From Chloroflexota bacterium (GTDB lineage Bacteria > Chloroflexota > UBA11872): a stretch of 64,000 nucleotides of DNA. The notes below the pieces were generated by a model. The model ran no database searches and was not told the origin of the DNA. It was given only the letters and a program-made list of their open reading frames with translations. Where the stretch lies: contig JAPOWQ010000051.1 in assembly GCA_026707585.1 (NCBI GenBank), positions 1 to 64,000 of the forward strand. The letters are read 5' to 3'. How positions within the stretch are numbered: position 1 is the first letter of the stretch; each line of letters begins with the position of its first letter. This document shows, one piece after another, positions 36,508 through 47,764 of this stretch. The position numbers and the translations under genes are program-made.

Positions 36508-38688
36508 GTGACTAGACAAATCCTGGACGAAGTGCTCGGCTCGGCTCGCCTCGAAATCGATGGGCCGGCCAGAGCCGGCCAGCCGGTGACATTTCGCATC
36601 GTCTACACCGCTGGTTCGGTTGGCGTGGACGACCGCGGAGCTGTTCGAGTCTCCTGGCGGGCGCAGGCGGGCTTGGGGGATCCGCAAGTCGAGGATCCGG
36701 CGTCTCCGGGGTACCTGGCGGTGCGCGCGCTGTCGGAGGGCAGCGTACGACCGGTCGCGCGGTTCAATCAGCGCGCGCACCGGCGGCCGTTCGTGCCGGC
36801 GGTCACGGTTCACACCGACGACGGCGGGCTGTGGCCGGGCGACCGGCTGGAGATGACCTTCGGCGACACCTCCGGGGACAGTCCCGGCATCCGCGCGCCG
36901 GTGACGGTGGTGAAGGCCTTTGAGTTTCAGGTATCGGTTGACTGCAAGGGCGCGCAGGAATTCCTGGACCTGGACGGGTTCCTGACATTTCCGGTCGTGG
37001 CCGGGCCGGCGGTTCGGCTGGTGGGCATTGGCCCGAGTGACGTGAAGGCCGGTGAGCCGTTTGCGCTTCACGCCCGATTCGAGGACGCGTGGGGCAACCC
37101 TGCCACGCTGCCGGGCGCCTCGTTACGCGTCGCAATGTGCGGGCGCGATGAGGTGCTGGGCACGGCAGCCGGCGCGGGGCCGGTGGTTGCCGTTGAGAAT
37201 CTGACGCTGGAGGAAGCCGGTGTGGTCCGCCTTGACGTGACGGATCAGGCCAGCGGCCTCCGGGCCACCAGCAACCCAATCCGGGTTGGCGCGGAGTGGC
37301 CGGACCAACGGCTCTGGTGGGGGGATCTGCATGGACAAAGCGGCGAGACCGTGGGGACCAATTCCTCCGCCGATTACTTTCACTACGCGCGCCACACGGC
37401 CTGTGCGGATTTCACGTGCCACCAGGGCAATGATTTCCAAATCACGGACGAGTTCTGGGCGCGTTTGCGCCGCGAAGTGGAGGAGATCCACCAAGACGGC
37501 GAGTTTGTGTGCTTTCACGGCTATGAATGGTCGGGCAACACAGAGGTTGGCGGCGACCGGAATGTGATCTTCCGCGGGATTCCAGGGTCCAACGACATTT
37601 CGCGTTCCGGGCACTGGCTGATCGGCGACCGCCGACCGCTGGATCCCTCGAGCGACTCCGGCCACCTGGAGGACCTGTACGCACGGCTGCGTGGACGGGA
37701 CGACGTGATGCTGCTGCCGCACGTGGGCGGACGGCGCGCGGAGTTGCGCTGGCTCGATCCCAGGCTGGAGCCGGTGGTCGAAGTGCACTCGGCGCATGGT
37801 ACCTCGGAGTGGTTTCTCCGGCAGGCCCTGGCGACCGGGGCGCCAGTCGGTTTCCTGGCCGGCAGCGACGATCACATGGGGCGGCCGGCAGCCACGCTGG
37901 CCAATGCCAATGAGATGCCTGTGCACGGTGGGCTCGCCTGCATTCGAGCAGCCGAGCTAACGCGCGCTGGCCTCTGGGACGGTCTGCACGCCCGCCATTG
38001 TCACGGAAGCACGGGTGCGCGAATCCTGGTCGAGACCGAGATCGCTGGAGCACGCATGGGTGCCCAGGCGGTCGCCCGCGGCAGCGTCCCGGTTGAGACC
38101 CAGGTGAACGGCACGGCGCCGATCATCGAGATTGCGGTGTATCGCCACGGCGAGCCCGTCTATCGTTGGACGCCTGAGGGTGACCCGGCGCACGTCCTGG
38201 TCGCCTGGACCGGGAATCTGCGCATCGCGCGGGGGCGCAAGCAGACATGGGACGGCGAACTGACCGTCCGCGGGGCTCGAATCGGCAGCGTCGCGCCGTT
38301 TGCCTTCGACCATCCGGAAGAGGGTCTGGTTCGCAGCGACGGGCAGCGCGTGCGTTGGACAAGCGAGACCGCTGGCGACTACGACGGGCTGCGGCTGAAG
38401 CTGGCCGCCGCGAACGATCCTGAGATTGAGTTCCGCGCCGGGCCGCTGACGGTGACTCGTGATCTGCAAGGGATCGCGGACGGTCCGATCTTCGTCAAGG
38501 CCGACGGGCTGGGAGCGCATCTGCGCATCCAGGCGCTGCCGCGCGACGGCGGCCCGCTGGACACGCGGGTCACGTGGACCGACCACACGCCGCCGGCCGG
38601 CCTTCATGCGTACCATGTGCGGATCCTGCAACTCGATGGTCACATGGCGTGGAGCAGCCCCACGTACGTTCAAGTCGGCGGCGGCTAG
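36508..38688 (+). CDS. DUF3604-like protein with PHP-type metal-binding motifs
   Basis: The product has about 726 residues from the GTG at 36508; an in-frame GTG at 36421 would add 29 residues of low-complexity sequence, so I prefer the later start. The N-terminal roughly 270 residues look like beta-sandwich domains. Then LWWGDLHGQSGE opens a DUF3604 core, followed by FHGYEWSGN, LLPHVGG, VEVHSAHGTSEW and GSDDHMGRP. These spaced His and Asp residues fit a PHP/amidohydrolase-like metal site. The C-terminal region is again beta-rich. No signal peptide is evident. Substrates of this family are poorly known. It follows array gene 6 on the same strand and may share its transcript. Confidence 0.75.
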   Translation: MTRQILDEVLGSARLEIDGPARAGQPVTFRIVYTAGSVGVDDRGAVRVSWRAQAGLGDPQVEDPASPGYLAVRALSEGSVRPVARFNQRAHRRPFVPAVTVHTDDGGLWPGDRLEMTFGDTSGDSPGIRAPVTVVKAFEFQVSVDCKGAQEFLDLDGFLTFPVVAGPAVRLVGIGPSDVKAGEPFALHARFEDAWGNPATLPGASLRVAMCGRDEVLGTAAGAGPVVAVENLTLEEAGVVRLDVTDQASGLRATSNPIRVGAEWPDQRLWWGDLHGQSGETVGTNSSADYFHYARHTACADFTCHQGNDFQITDEFWARLRREVEEIHQDGEFVCFHGYEWSGNTEVGGDRNVIFRGIPGSNDISRSGHWLIGDRRPLDPSSDSGHLEDLYARLRGRDDVMLLPHVGGRRAELRWLDPRLEPVVEVHSAHGTSEWFLRQALATGAPVGFLAGSDDHMGRPAATLANANEMPVHGGLACIRAAELTRAGLWDGLHARHCHGSTGARILVETEIAGARMGAQAVARGSVPVETQVNGTAPIIEIAVYRHGEPVYRWTPEGDPAHVLVAWTGNLRIARGRKQTWDGELTVRGARIGSVAPFAFDHPEEGLVRSDGQRVRWTSETAGDYDGLRLKLAAANDPEIEFRAGPLTVTRDLQGIADGPIFVKADGLGAHLRIQALPRDGGPLDTRVTWTDHTPPAGLHAYHVRILQLDGHMAWSSPTYVQVGGG

Positions 38689-38759
38689 GAGAGTTCCGCC
38701 TGGTGCCGCTCTGCAGCGGCGGGGCCGGCGCGTCAGGCCTGGCCAAGTCGTCGCGGGGG

Positions 38760-38788
38760 TTGACGGGTTCGAGGCCGGTGCCTAGCCT
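38760..38788 (+). promoter_or_regulatory. putative promoter of acs
   Basis: TTGACG (-35, five of six consensus bases) is separated by 17 bases from TAGCCT (-10). Transcription would begin near 38795, leaving a leader of about 37 bases before the acs start. Confidence 0.45.
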
Positions 38789-38831
38789 CAGTTCCGCTCG
38801 GGCCCACCCAGTAGACCGGCGAGGGTGATAC

Positions 38832-40829
<1,998 letters not shown>

Positions 40830-40883
40830 CCGGCACTGACCCTGAATCGGGTCGCGCTGCGATGGCTAGCGTCGATCGGACTT

Positions 40884-40899
40884 TGTGAATACAATCACA
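40884..40899 (+). promoter_or_regulatory. CRP/FNR-type palindrome over the cytochrome gene promoter
   Basis: TGTGA-ATACAA-TCACA matches the classic CRP operator TGTGA-N6-TCACA exactly. Inside it, TACAAT (40890-40895) matches five of six bases of a -10 hexamer, so bound protein would cover the promoter. A six-bp hairpin GGGCGC-GTGT-GCGCCC (40903-40918) follows, with the GGGGAGA ribosome-binding site directly after it. The regulator itself is not in the window. Confidence 0.55.
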
Positions 40900-40935
40900 A
40901 AAGGGCGCGTGTGCGCCCGGGGAGACGCTGACCGC

Positions 40936-41490
40936 ATGACCGGCCACAGCCCGAGCCGCCGCCTGCTGGCTGCCTTGGCGTTCTCTCTCATGTTGGCCGG
41001 CATGTTGACCTCCTGCGGCGAAGGCCGAACCGTGACCACGGCCAGCGCGGTTGTGGTCGCGCCTGTGCCGGTGCCGCAAATCACGATGCCGCCGGATCGG
41101 ACGCCGGCGCCGGCGGTGGAATCGCCCACGCCACGGGTGGCCGAGGCGATAATGGCCGTCACCCCGGTCACGGTCACTCCAACGCCGTCAGTGACACCCA
41201 CGCCAACTGGAGGTCCTGGCCCGACCGAAACGGCGGCTGCGATCGCCTCGCTTAGCGGCGCCGCTGAAGCGGGCCGCCAGCAGTTCACGGCCCTGGGCTG
41301 CATCGCATGTCACGGCGCCGATCTGAGCGGCGGGATTGGCCCGCAGCTGGCTGGCCGAACGCCCGACGATTTGCCCGAGGACCGCATTCGTTCGCAGGCC
41401 ATGCAAGGCGGCAGCGGGATGCCGGCCTTCCCGAACCTTTCCGAGCAGGAGCTGCAGAACTTCATCGCGTTCATCCGCAGTCAGCAGTAG
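40936..41490 (+). CDS. lipid-anchored class I-type cytochrome c
   Basis: The protein has 184 residues. A signal peptide ends in the lipobox LTSC with Cys27, so the protein should be lipid-anchored on the outer face of the membrane. A Thr/Pro/Val-rich linker (about 30-105) follows, then a single-haem domain: ALGCIACHGADLSGGIGPQL with the CxxCH haem site, and GGSGMPAFPNLS with the likely axial Met. ELQNFIAFIRSQQ is the usual last helix. It should shuttle electrons in respiration. The ATG at 40936 is chosen because the GGGGAGA site precedes it and it starts the signal peptide; an upstream GTG at 40885 falls in the operator. Its position after acs suggests carbon or oxygen control, which is inference. 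Confidence 0.85.
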   Translation: MTGHSPSRRLLAALAFSLMLAGMLTSCGEGRTVTTASAVVVAPVPVPQITMPPDRTPAPAVESPTPRVAEAIMAVTPVTVTPTPSVTPTPTGGPGPTETAAAIASLSGAAEAGRQQFTALGCIACHGADLSGGIGPQLAGRTPDDLPEDRIRSQAMQGGSGMPAFPNLSEQELQNFIAFIRSQQ

Positions 41491-41839
41491 CGGCCGGTCC
41501 CGAGCCCGTCCGCCCATATGGTTGGTCGCGACCAGCCATGAGAACCGACCAATCGGCTGTCGAGTGCGATACGGAGAGAGCGCGAACCGCGACGGCAGCG
41601 GGCTCGGGCTAGCGCGTTGGGCCAGTTCTTCGAAATCCAGGACCCGCGCAATCCCTGGAGCAAGCGCCGGGCCGCCAGCGACCATGCTAGTTCCGGGTTG
41701 GTTGGCTAACGCACGCTGATTCCAGCGCAATCGTGCATTCCCACCTGGAGCGATCGGCACTCCACCTCCATGCCGACTCGCCAGGTCTTAGCGAGTTACG
41801 GGTCGTCCCGGCAGCAACCAATCGCGCCCCCATTCGACC
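41491..41839. other. 349-base gap between convergent genes
   Basis: No gene is seen. A 20-base near-perfect palindrome (41519-41538, one mismatched pair, centred on GGTCGCGACC) lies 29 bases after the cytochrome stop. It may be an operator or a terminator stem, but no T-run follows. Confidence 0.35.
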
Positions 41840-44737
41840 TCATGAAACCGGCGCGGCGCGGGGTGCCGCCTCAAATGCCTCGTACGCAATCCCGCCATCC
41901 TCGGAAACCACGATCCTCAACACGGGAATCAAGGCGAGTTCCCACCAGTCGCCACGCAAACGCACGGCAAGCGCCCAGACGCCCGACTCCAATCCGGCCC
42001 CAGACGACTGCACATTGGCAAAGACGCCGTCATCGCCCCGCACGGCCAGTCTCGGCACTCGTGCGTCGAAATTGTAGGCGAATGTTGTCGTGCCCTTACC
42101 CGGAACGACCTGGCCGGCATACCACTGGGTTCCCCTTGCGAGCGTATCCCCCTCAGATTCGATCGTGGCGGGCAACGCCCACGGCGTTGCGTCCACTGGG
42201 ATGACCAGCCAATCCTGGCCCTTCCAGGCGTTCGTCGATGCCTGGTCGGCGAATGTTGCGGTGAAGGCGACTCCGCCAGCACCTGTCTGGACCTCTGAGA
42301 CCCGAATGCCCAACATTGGCTGAGGTTGCGTCCACGAGCCCATCACGGGCGTGATGACATCGTCGTCAGCGTAGACAGCGATCGCATCGTTCCACCAGAC
42401 CGGCGAATCTCCCGATGCCCTGTGCACCCAGGACGAGAACCGCCGCGGGACACCCACGACGTTGGGCATCCGCTCGCCTACGGGCTCCGTCGGGATGTCC
42501 GTAAGCACGTGAATCCCGGACGACCGGTCCAGCCGACCCAGCAAGCGCGTATGTCCGAGCACGGAGGCTGCCCGAATCGCGTGAGCAGGTTCGAGTCCCT
42601 TCAGCCGAACAAGGGCCGCGGAGGGCGCCGCCTGCCTGAGCGCCTCGAACGACGCCGGTGTGGGCGCTACCTCCAGGCTCAGGAATTCGGGCTCGATGCC
42701 ATACAGCGCGTGGGCGCCGTCGCGTGCCAGAAGTTCGAACAGCCGCGGATCGTCCAGCCAGGCTTGCGCGCGCTTTGGCAGGCCGGCGACCCAGGCGTCA
42801 GTGGCATGGACATACGTAACGCCAAGCCGCTGGACGGCCTGCGGTTCGAGGAAACTGATGGCGTCGGCGTACTCGGGTCCGAATCTCCATTCGACGTGCA
42901 ACAGTCCCGCGAATCCCGATGCATTTGGACGGCCAGTCGCGAGCGTCATTTCGCTGGGATGGCGCGACAGGATCAGCGCATTGGCCGGCGTATGTTCACG
43001 GACATAACTGGTCACCAGGTCGGGAGCAAGAGCCCCGTGGGGACGCGTATGCAGCAGCGTCTCCGGATTGCTGATGTAGTGCGGAAGCTGGTCGGGTGCG
43101 AGCTGTTCGATCGGCCGACGGCCAATGCCGACCGAGGATAAGTCGGGTTGCGTCAAGGCGCTGCCGGGTTGAGCATTTGCCAGGGCTACGCCGCGGCTCA
43201 ATTCGAGGCCAAGGGTGCGGATTGGAAGTACCACCGTTGGCCACACAATCAGCGCAATGGCCGAGGCGCTCACCGAAAGACGCCACCGCGGACGCAGTTC
43301 CCGCAGGCGTCCGGCGCCCGCCACCAGCAATGCCAGCAAGGCGAAGTTGCCGGCGTGTCCGTCCAAACGGGCATCCTGCGGCACCGAGAGTTCGGACTTC
43401 AGCGCCATGCTGAAGAGCAAGCACACGGCACTGCCCATTGCCAGCCCCAGCACGAGGCGATCACGCCACATCAGCAGCACGGCCGCGGATGCCACGAAGG
43501 CTGGTCCCAACCCGAGCAGGGCAAGGCCACCGGGGCGGGATTCCACCGATACCAGCGGCCGAAGGTTTGGCGCTCCGGCCATCCAGCCAAGTGCCAGGTC
43601 TCCGCCGGCTGACCCCACCAGGATGCCGGTGATCACACCCCCGCCGACGCCCAACAACAGGGCCGCCGCCACCAACCCTGGAAGCGAACGCCGCGCCACA
43701 TGCAGAGCCTTGGCCCGCGCGCGGCCGGCCTGCAGAACCCGCCCCGCCTCCGCCACACCCCACAGGCCCAGGGTCACAAGCGCGATCGCTTCTTCAAGCA
43801 GGCCCAGGAATCCGACGAGCACGGCCAGGAGCAGGTTCGCGGACCAGCCGGACATCCGCGGACGGCTGATCACGCGTTCCATCACGACGAATGCCAGCCC
43901 GTAGGCAAGCGTGAAGCGCGAGAACCAGATGTTGGGAGGAGACGCGTATGGCTCCGGCCAGGGCCAGGGCCAGGATGGCGCCGGTCCATAGATTCCGCCC
44001 AACGACGAACGAATCCCGGCGCTCGGAAGTCCCGCCGGGATCGGAATCTCGAGGAGAGCCGGGGGCGGAGCGAGCAGCGGCGTCCAGGCCCCCGCCGTCA
44101 GCACGAGTGGTGCGAGGGTAAACAGGCCAGCCCGCCCACCACGCTGGAAGAGCATGGCGCCAGCGAGCAGGGCCAGACCGGACCACGCATACGCATCCAG
44201 CATCTCGGTTGTGAAGGCCAGGTCCGGTCCAACCGGGGGACCCAAGAGCGCGACCAGCAGCATGGACCCGTAGTGGTACGGGGCCGGCTGCCAGGGGCTC
44301 CAGGGCAAGACAGGCGGCCATACCCCGGCCTGCATTGGAGCGGCCAGCCCCAGGTGCAGGTGAGCATCGCCGATAATCAGCGTTTGGCGAGCTGTGAGGG
44401 CGATTCCGAAGACGACCAACGCCGCCATCCCGAATCCCGCGAGCGTGCGTGCGGCAATCCGCCGCGCCGATGGACTCCGCCAGACCAGCCCGGCGGCCAA
44501 CGCGAGGATGACGACCCAGCCGACGAGTGCTCCGGCGCGCCCTGGCAGCAGGTGGAGGACGAAGTTGACCAGCAGGCCCCAGAACGCCGGGCCTACCACC
44601 AATCCTTGCGCCAGCGCCAGCCAGTCATCTGTCTGTCGCAGCACCACTCGCGCCAGGACAAAACCCACCGCGGCCAGCGCCACAAGCTCCGCCGCCAGGA
44701 GCGACAGCCCCGGGACGACCGCCGGATCAACGGTCAT
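41840..44737 (-). CDS. array membrane protein 7 (GT-C-like, unassigned)
   Basis: The protein has 965 residues. The loops read IGDAHLH (D124, H128), PWQPAPYHYG, WPWPWPEP and PPNIWFSRF, so its N-terminal half belongs with copies 5 and 6. Like copy 5 it has about 30 extra residues before the exported TGRPNASGF, ending GALAPDLVTSYVREHTPANA. The C-terminal half differs from 5 and 6: WKGQDWLVI, TQWYAGQVVPGKGTT and no Cys tail, the type of copies 4 and 8. The copy is thus a clear mosaic. It begins GGCTGAATGACCGTTGA, the same start context as copy 5. It is second in a two-gene unit, 100 bases after copy 8. Confidence 0.75.
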   Translation of the reverse strand: MTVDPAVVPGLSLLAAELVALAAVGFVLARVVLRQTDDWLALAQGLVVGPAFWGLLVNFVLHLLPGRAGALVGWVVILALAAGLVWRSPSARRIAARTLAGFGMAALVVFGIALTARQTLIIGDAHLHLGLAAPMQAGVWPPVLPWSPWQPAPYHYGSMLLVALLGPPVGPDLAFTTEMLDAYAWSGLALLAGAMLFQRGGRAGLFTLAPLVLTAGAWTPLLAPPPALLEIPIPAGLPSAGIRSSLGGIYGPAPSWPWPWPEPYASPPNIWFSRFTLAYGLAFVVMERVISRPRMSGWSANLLLAVLVGFLGLLEEAIALVTLGLWGVAEAGRVLQAGRARAKALHVARRSLPGLVAAALLLGVGGGVITGILVGSAGGDLALGWMAGAPNLRPLVSVESRPGGLALLGLGPAFVASAAVLLMWRDRLVLGLAMGSAVCLLFSMALKSELSVPQDARLDGHAGNFALLALLVAGAGRLRELRPRWRLSVSASAIALIVWPTVVLPIRTLGLELSRGVALANAQPGSALTQPDLSSVGIGRRPIEQLAPDQLPHYISNPETLLHTRPHGALAPDLVTSYVREHTPANALILSRHPSEMTLATGRPNASGFAGLLHVEWRFGPEYADAISFLEPQAVQRLGVTYVHATDAWVAGLPKRAQAWLDDPRLFELLARDGAHALYGIEPEFLSLEVAPTPASFEALRQAAPSAALVRLKGLEPAHAIRAASVLGHTRLLGRLDRSSGIHVLTDIPTEPVGERMPNVVGVPRRFSSWVHRASGDSPVWWNDAIAVYADDDVITPVMGSWTQPQPMLGIRVSEVQTGAGGVAFTATFADQASTNAWKGQDWLVIPVDATPWALPATIESEGDTLARGTQWYAGQVVPGKGTTTFAYNFDARVPRLAVRGDDGVFANVQSSGAGLESGVWALAVRLRGDWWELALIPVLRIVVSEDGGIAYEAFEAAPRAAPVS

Positions 44738-44837
44738 TCAGCCAATCCCGGGCCCGTGTTTCCGGGTTCCTTGGGCGTCTGTGGGCGGCACGCCAGTCCA
44801 GCAGTCGCTGCAGAGCCGTCGCGAAACCTGCAGGAGC

Positions 44838-47672
44838 TCACGGCATCAATGCCGCGCCTAGTGTTCCCTCATAGACCTGGTACGAGATGTCGCCAGTCTG
44901 AGAGACCGATACCTTGATCAGCGGAATAAAGGCGACTTCCCACCACTCGCCGCGTAGGCGTACGGCCAGCACCCACACGCCGGGTTCCAGGCCGCCGCCG
45001 GACGCCATTGTCTGGGCAACGCTGCCATCCTCATTCTGCACGGAAAGACTGACGTCGCGTGGGTCAAACTGCACCCGCAACATTGTGGTTCCCCTGCCGG
45101 GCACGACCTGCCCGCCGTACCACTGAACGCCGGCATGCCGGCGTTCGTCCGCTTCGAACTCACTCGGAATGGCCCAGGGCGAAGCGTCCACGGCCACCGT
45201 GAGCCAGTCCTGACCACGCCACAAGCCCGGGGCGCGGTCATTGAACGTGGCGGTGAAGCTGATCTGCCCCTGCGCTGCCTCCACGTCAGAAACCGCGACG
45301 CTGAAATCCCGCGCCGGTGGGGTCACAATGCGGTCAATGGCGCCCGACGGCGCATACACCGCAATCTCCTCATTCCACCAGATCGGCTCGCGCTGGTTCA
45401 CCGGAAACGCGGATGGTGCAAGCAGCGCTGACGTGACGACCAGATCGGGCGTCTGATCACCCAGCGGTTCAGACGCAAAGTCCGGCCGGCTGTGCCAGGT
45501 TGGCGTAGGACGCGCCCGGCCCAGGAGCCGCGTGTGCGAGAGCACGACGGCCGCGCGAATCGAGTTCACAGGTTCGAGCGCCGGTGACAGATAGACCGTG
45601 GTGGACGCCGGGACCGCCTGTCGCAGCGCCTCGAACGACCTCGGCGGAGGCGTCGTATCGAGTTCCAGGAACGCCGGTTGGATACCGTAGAGGGTGTCCT
45701 CGCCGTCGCGGACAAGCGGGCGAAACTGCTCGGGACTATCCAGCCACCGTCTGGCCTGCTCGGGCAGACCGGCAACCCATGCGTCCGATGCATGCACGTA
45801 CGTCGCTCCCAGGCGGTGCACAGCCAGCGGTTCCAGGTGTTGGATTGCGTCCAGGTACTCCGGTCCGTACACGGGAACGAATTGCACGAACTCAGCGTAA
45901 GCGGAGGCGTTGGGGCGGCCCGTCACGATGGACATCTCCGTGGGAACCGGCGAGAGGATCCGGGCATCGACCGGCGTGTGCAGCCGGATGTACTCAGCCA
46001 CGACTGGCGACATTGGCTTCGGCATCGCGTACCGACCAATCAAGTCCGCGGGATAGCGCAATGGCGCCGGCTGGGCATTCGCCAATTGAGGTCCGCGTGT
46101 CAGAGCCAGGCCGACGTTATGTACCGGCGCCACGGCCGTTGGCCAGGTAACTAAGCCCACCAGCAGCGCGCTCGCGGCATAGCGCCCGCGCGGCGGCATG
46201 GCCGCCAGGCGGGCGGCCAGCGCCACCAGCAGGCCCAGCAGCGCGAAATTGCGCGCATGCCCGTCCAGGCGCACCAGGTCCAGCGAATACTCGTAGCGCA
46301 GGCTGAACGCGGCCAGCAGCAGCAGTCCGGCGGCCGCGGTCAGGGCCAGTACCAACCGCTGCCGCCACGCCAGCAGCAGCGCCGCCGCCCCCACCGGCAG
46401 CGTGCCGAGCTCCAGCAGGCCCACGCCGCCTGGCCAGCTGCTGAACTCGCCCACCGGACGCCGGCTGCCGGCATCCGCGATCCACCCCAGCGTCAAGCCG
46501 GACCGCGCTGAACTGGTCAGAGCGCCCGTGATGGCGCCGCCGGCGACCGCCAGCAGCAACGCGGCCAGCGCCGGCCCGGCCGCCGCTCGCAAAATCGGGG
46601 CCCAGGGCACGGCCCGCGCCGCGTCGCCTCCACCTCGGCTCGCGAGCAACGACCGAAGGTGCCCGCTCCGCGCGACCTCCAAGACCTCCAGCCCCGCCCA
46701 CAGCACGAGCACGATGGGAGCGATCGTTTCGTCGACCAGTCCCAGGAAGGCAAGCAATAGCGCCAGCGTCGTCTGTGCCAGCCACCCCCGCCCGCTTCCG
46801 GCCGTCACACGCTCAAGGGCAACGAACGCCAGGGCGTAGGCCAGCACGAAATGCGGCTTCCAGACGTTCGCCGGCGACATCTCAACCGCGGCCGTCCACG
46901 CGTCGTTCACGGCCGGCCAGTAAACCTCAGTCAGCGCGGCCCGCAAGCCGGCCGCCGGCAAGCCCGCCGGAACGGGCAATTGCAGAATGCCCGGCGGCGT
47001 GGTGTAGTGCAGTTGCGTCCACAGCCCGAACGAGAGCAGCAACGGGCAGATCGCCAGCGCCGTAAGCCGAGACCCGAACCGCAGCACCGTGGTCACCACG
47101 ATCAGGGCCAGGCCCGTCCAGGCGTAGGCGTCGATGACCTCGGTCGTAAACGCCGCGTCCGGTCCGACTGGCGGAGCCAGCAACGACGTCAGCAGGTCCG
47201 CGCCGTAGTGGTAGGGCGCCGGCACGCCGGGTTGCCAGGGAAAGGCCGGCGGGTACCCGCCCGCCCGGATGGAGGCGGCCAGGCCGAGGTGGAGATAGGC
47301 ATCTACGATCGACATCAACTGCCGACTGGCCAGCACCACCCAGAAGAGCGCCAGCACCGCCGCGGCAAAGCCGACGACCATTCGCGGCGGCGCCCGCAGC
47401 GCGGCGGGCCGCTGCCAGGCCAGTCCCGCGGCCAGCGCCAGCGTGATGGCCCAGGCCGCGGCCGCTCCCGCCATGCCGGGCAGCGCGTGCAGGACGAAGT
47501 TGACGATCAGCCCCCACAGCGCCGGTCCGATCACCAGCCCCTGGGCCAGCGCCAGGCCGTCGTGGGACTGTCGCAGTGCAACGCGCGCGACCACATAGCC
47601 GACCGCCGCCAGCCCCAGCAACGCCGCCGCCAGCAGCAGCAAGCCGGGAATCACGGACGGGTCAAGCGTCAT
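44838..47672 (-). CDS. array membrane protein 8 (GT-C-like, unassigned)
   Basis: The protein has 944 residues and GGAG nine bases before its ATG (start CCTGAATGACGC). The loops read IVDAYLH (D124, H128), APYHYG and SPANVWKPHF; a helix reads LVDETIAPIVL as in copies 2 and 3. There is a longer polar stretch around residues 335-350. The exported half has TGRPNASAY, HLEPLAVHRLGATYVHASDAW and WRGQDWLTV, then VQWYGGQVVPGRGTT, the C-terminal type of 4 and 7, with no Cys tail. It heads the - strand arm of the array and is followed by copy 7. Confidence 0.75.
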   Translation of the reverse strand: MTLDPSVIPGLLLLAAALLGLAAVGYVVARVALRQSHDGLALAQGLVIGPALWGLIVNFVLHALPGMAGAAAAWAITLALAAGLAWQRPAALRAPPRMVVGFAAAVLALFWVVLASRQLMSIVDAYLHLGLAASIRAGGYPPAFPWQPGVPAPYHYGADLLTSLLAPPVGPDAAFTTEVIDAYAWTGLALIVVTTVLRFGSRLTALAICPLLLSFGLWTQLHYTTPPGILQLPVPAGLPAAGLRAALTEVYWPAVNDAWTAAVEMSPANVWKPHFVLAYALAFVALERVTAGSGRGWLAQTTLALLLAFLGLVDETIAPIVLVLWAGLEVLEVARSGHLRSLLASRGGGDAARAVPWAPILRAAAGPALAALLLAVAGGAITGALTSSARSGLTLGWIADAGSRRPVGEFSSWPGGVGLLELGTLPVGAAALLLAWRQRLVLALTAAAGLLLLAAFSLRYEYSLDLVRLDGHARNFALLGLLVALAARLAAMPPRGRYAASALLVGLVTWPTAVAPVHNVGLALTRGPQLANAQPAPLRYPADLIGRYAMPKPMSPVVAEYIRLHTPVDARILSPVPTEMSIVTGRPNASAYAEFVQFVPVYGPEYLDAIQHLEPLAVHRLGATYVHASDAWVAGLPEQARRWLDSPEQFRPLVRDGEDTLYGIQPAFLELDTTPPPRSFEALRQAVPASTTVYLSPALEPVNSIRAAVVLSHTRLLGRARPTPTWHSRPDFASEPLGDQTPDLVVTSALLAPSAFPVNQREPIWWNEEIAVYAPSGAIDRIVTPPARDFSVAVSDVEAAQGQISFTATFNDRAPGLWRGQDWLTVAVDASPWAIPSEFEADERRHAGVQWYGGQVVPGRGTTMLRVQFDPRDVSLSVQNEDGSVAQTMASGGGLEPGVWVLAVRLRGEWWEVAFIPLIKVSVSQTGDISYQVYEGTLGAALMP

Positions 47673-47764
47673 TCAGGCGATCTCCGTCACCCATGCCGGC
47701 GGCCGATCGCGTGAACGCATGCGACCGGCAGTGGCCGGACGTCGACATCTGCGGACACATGCGC

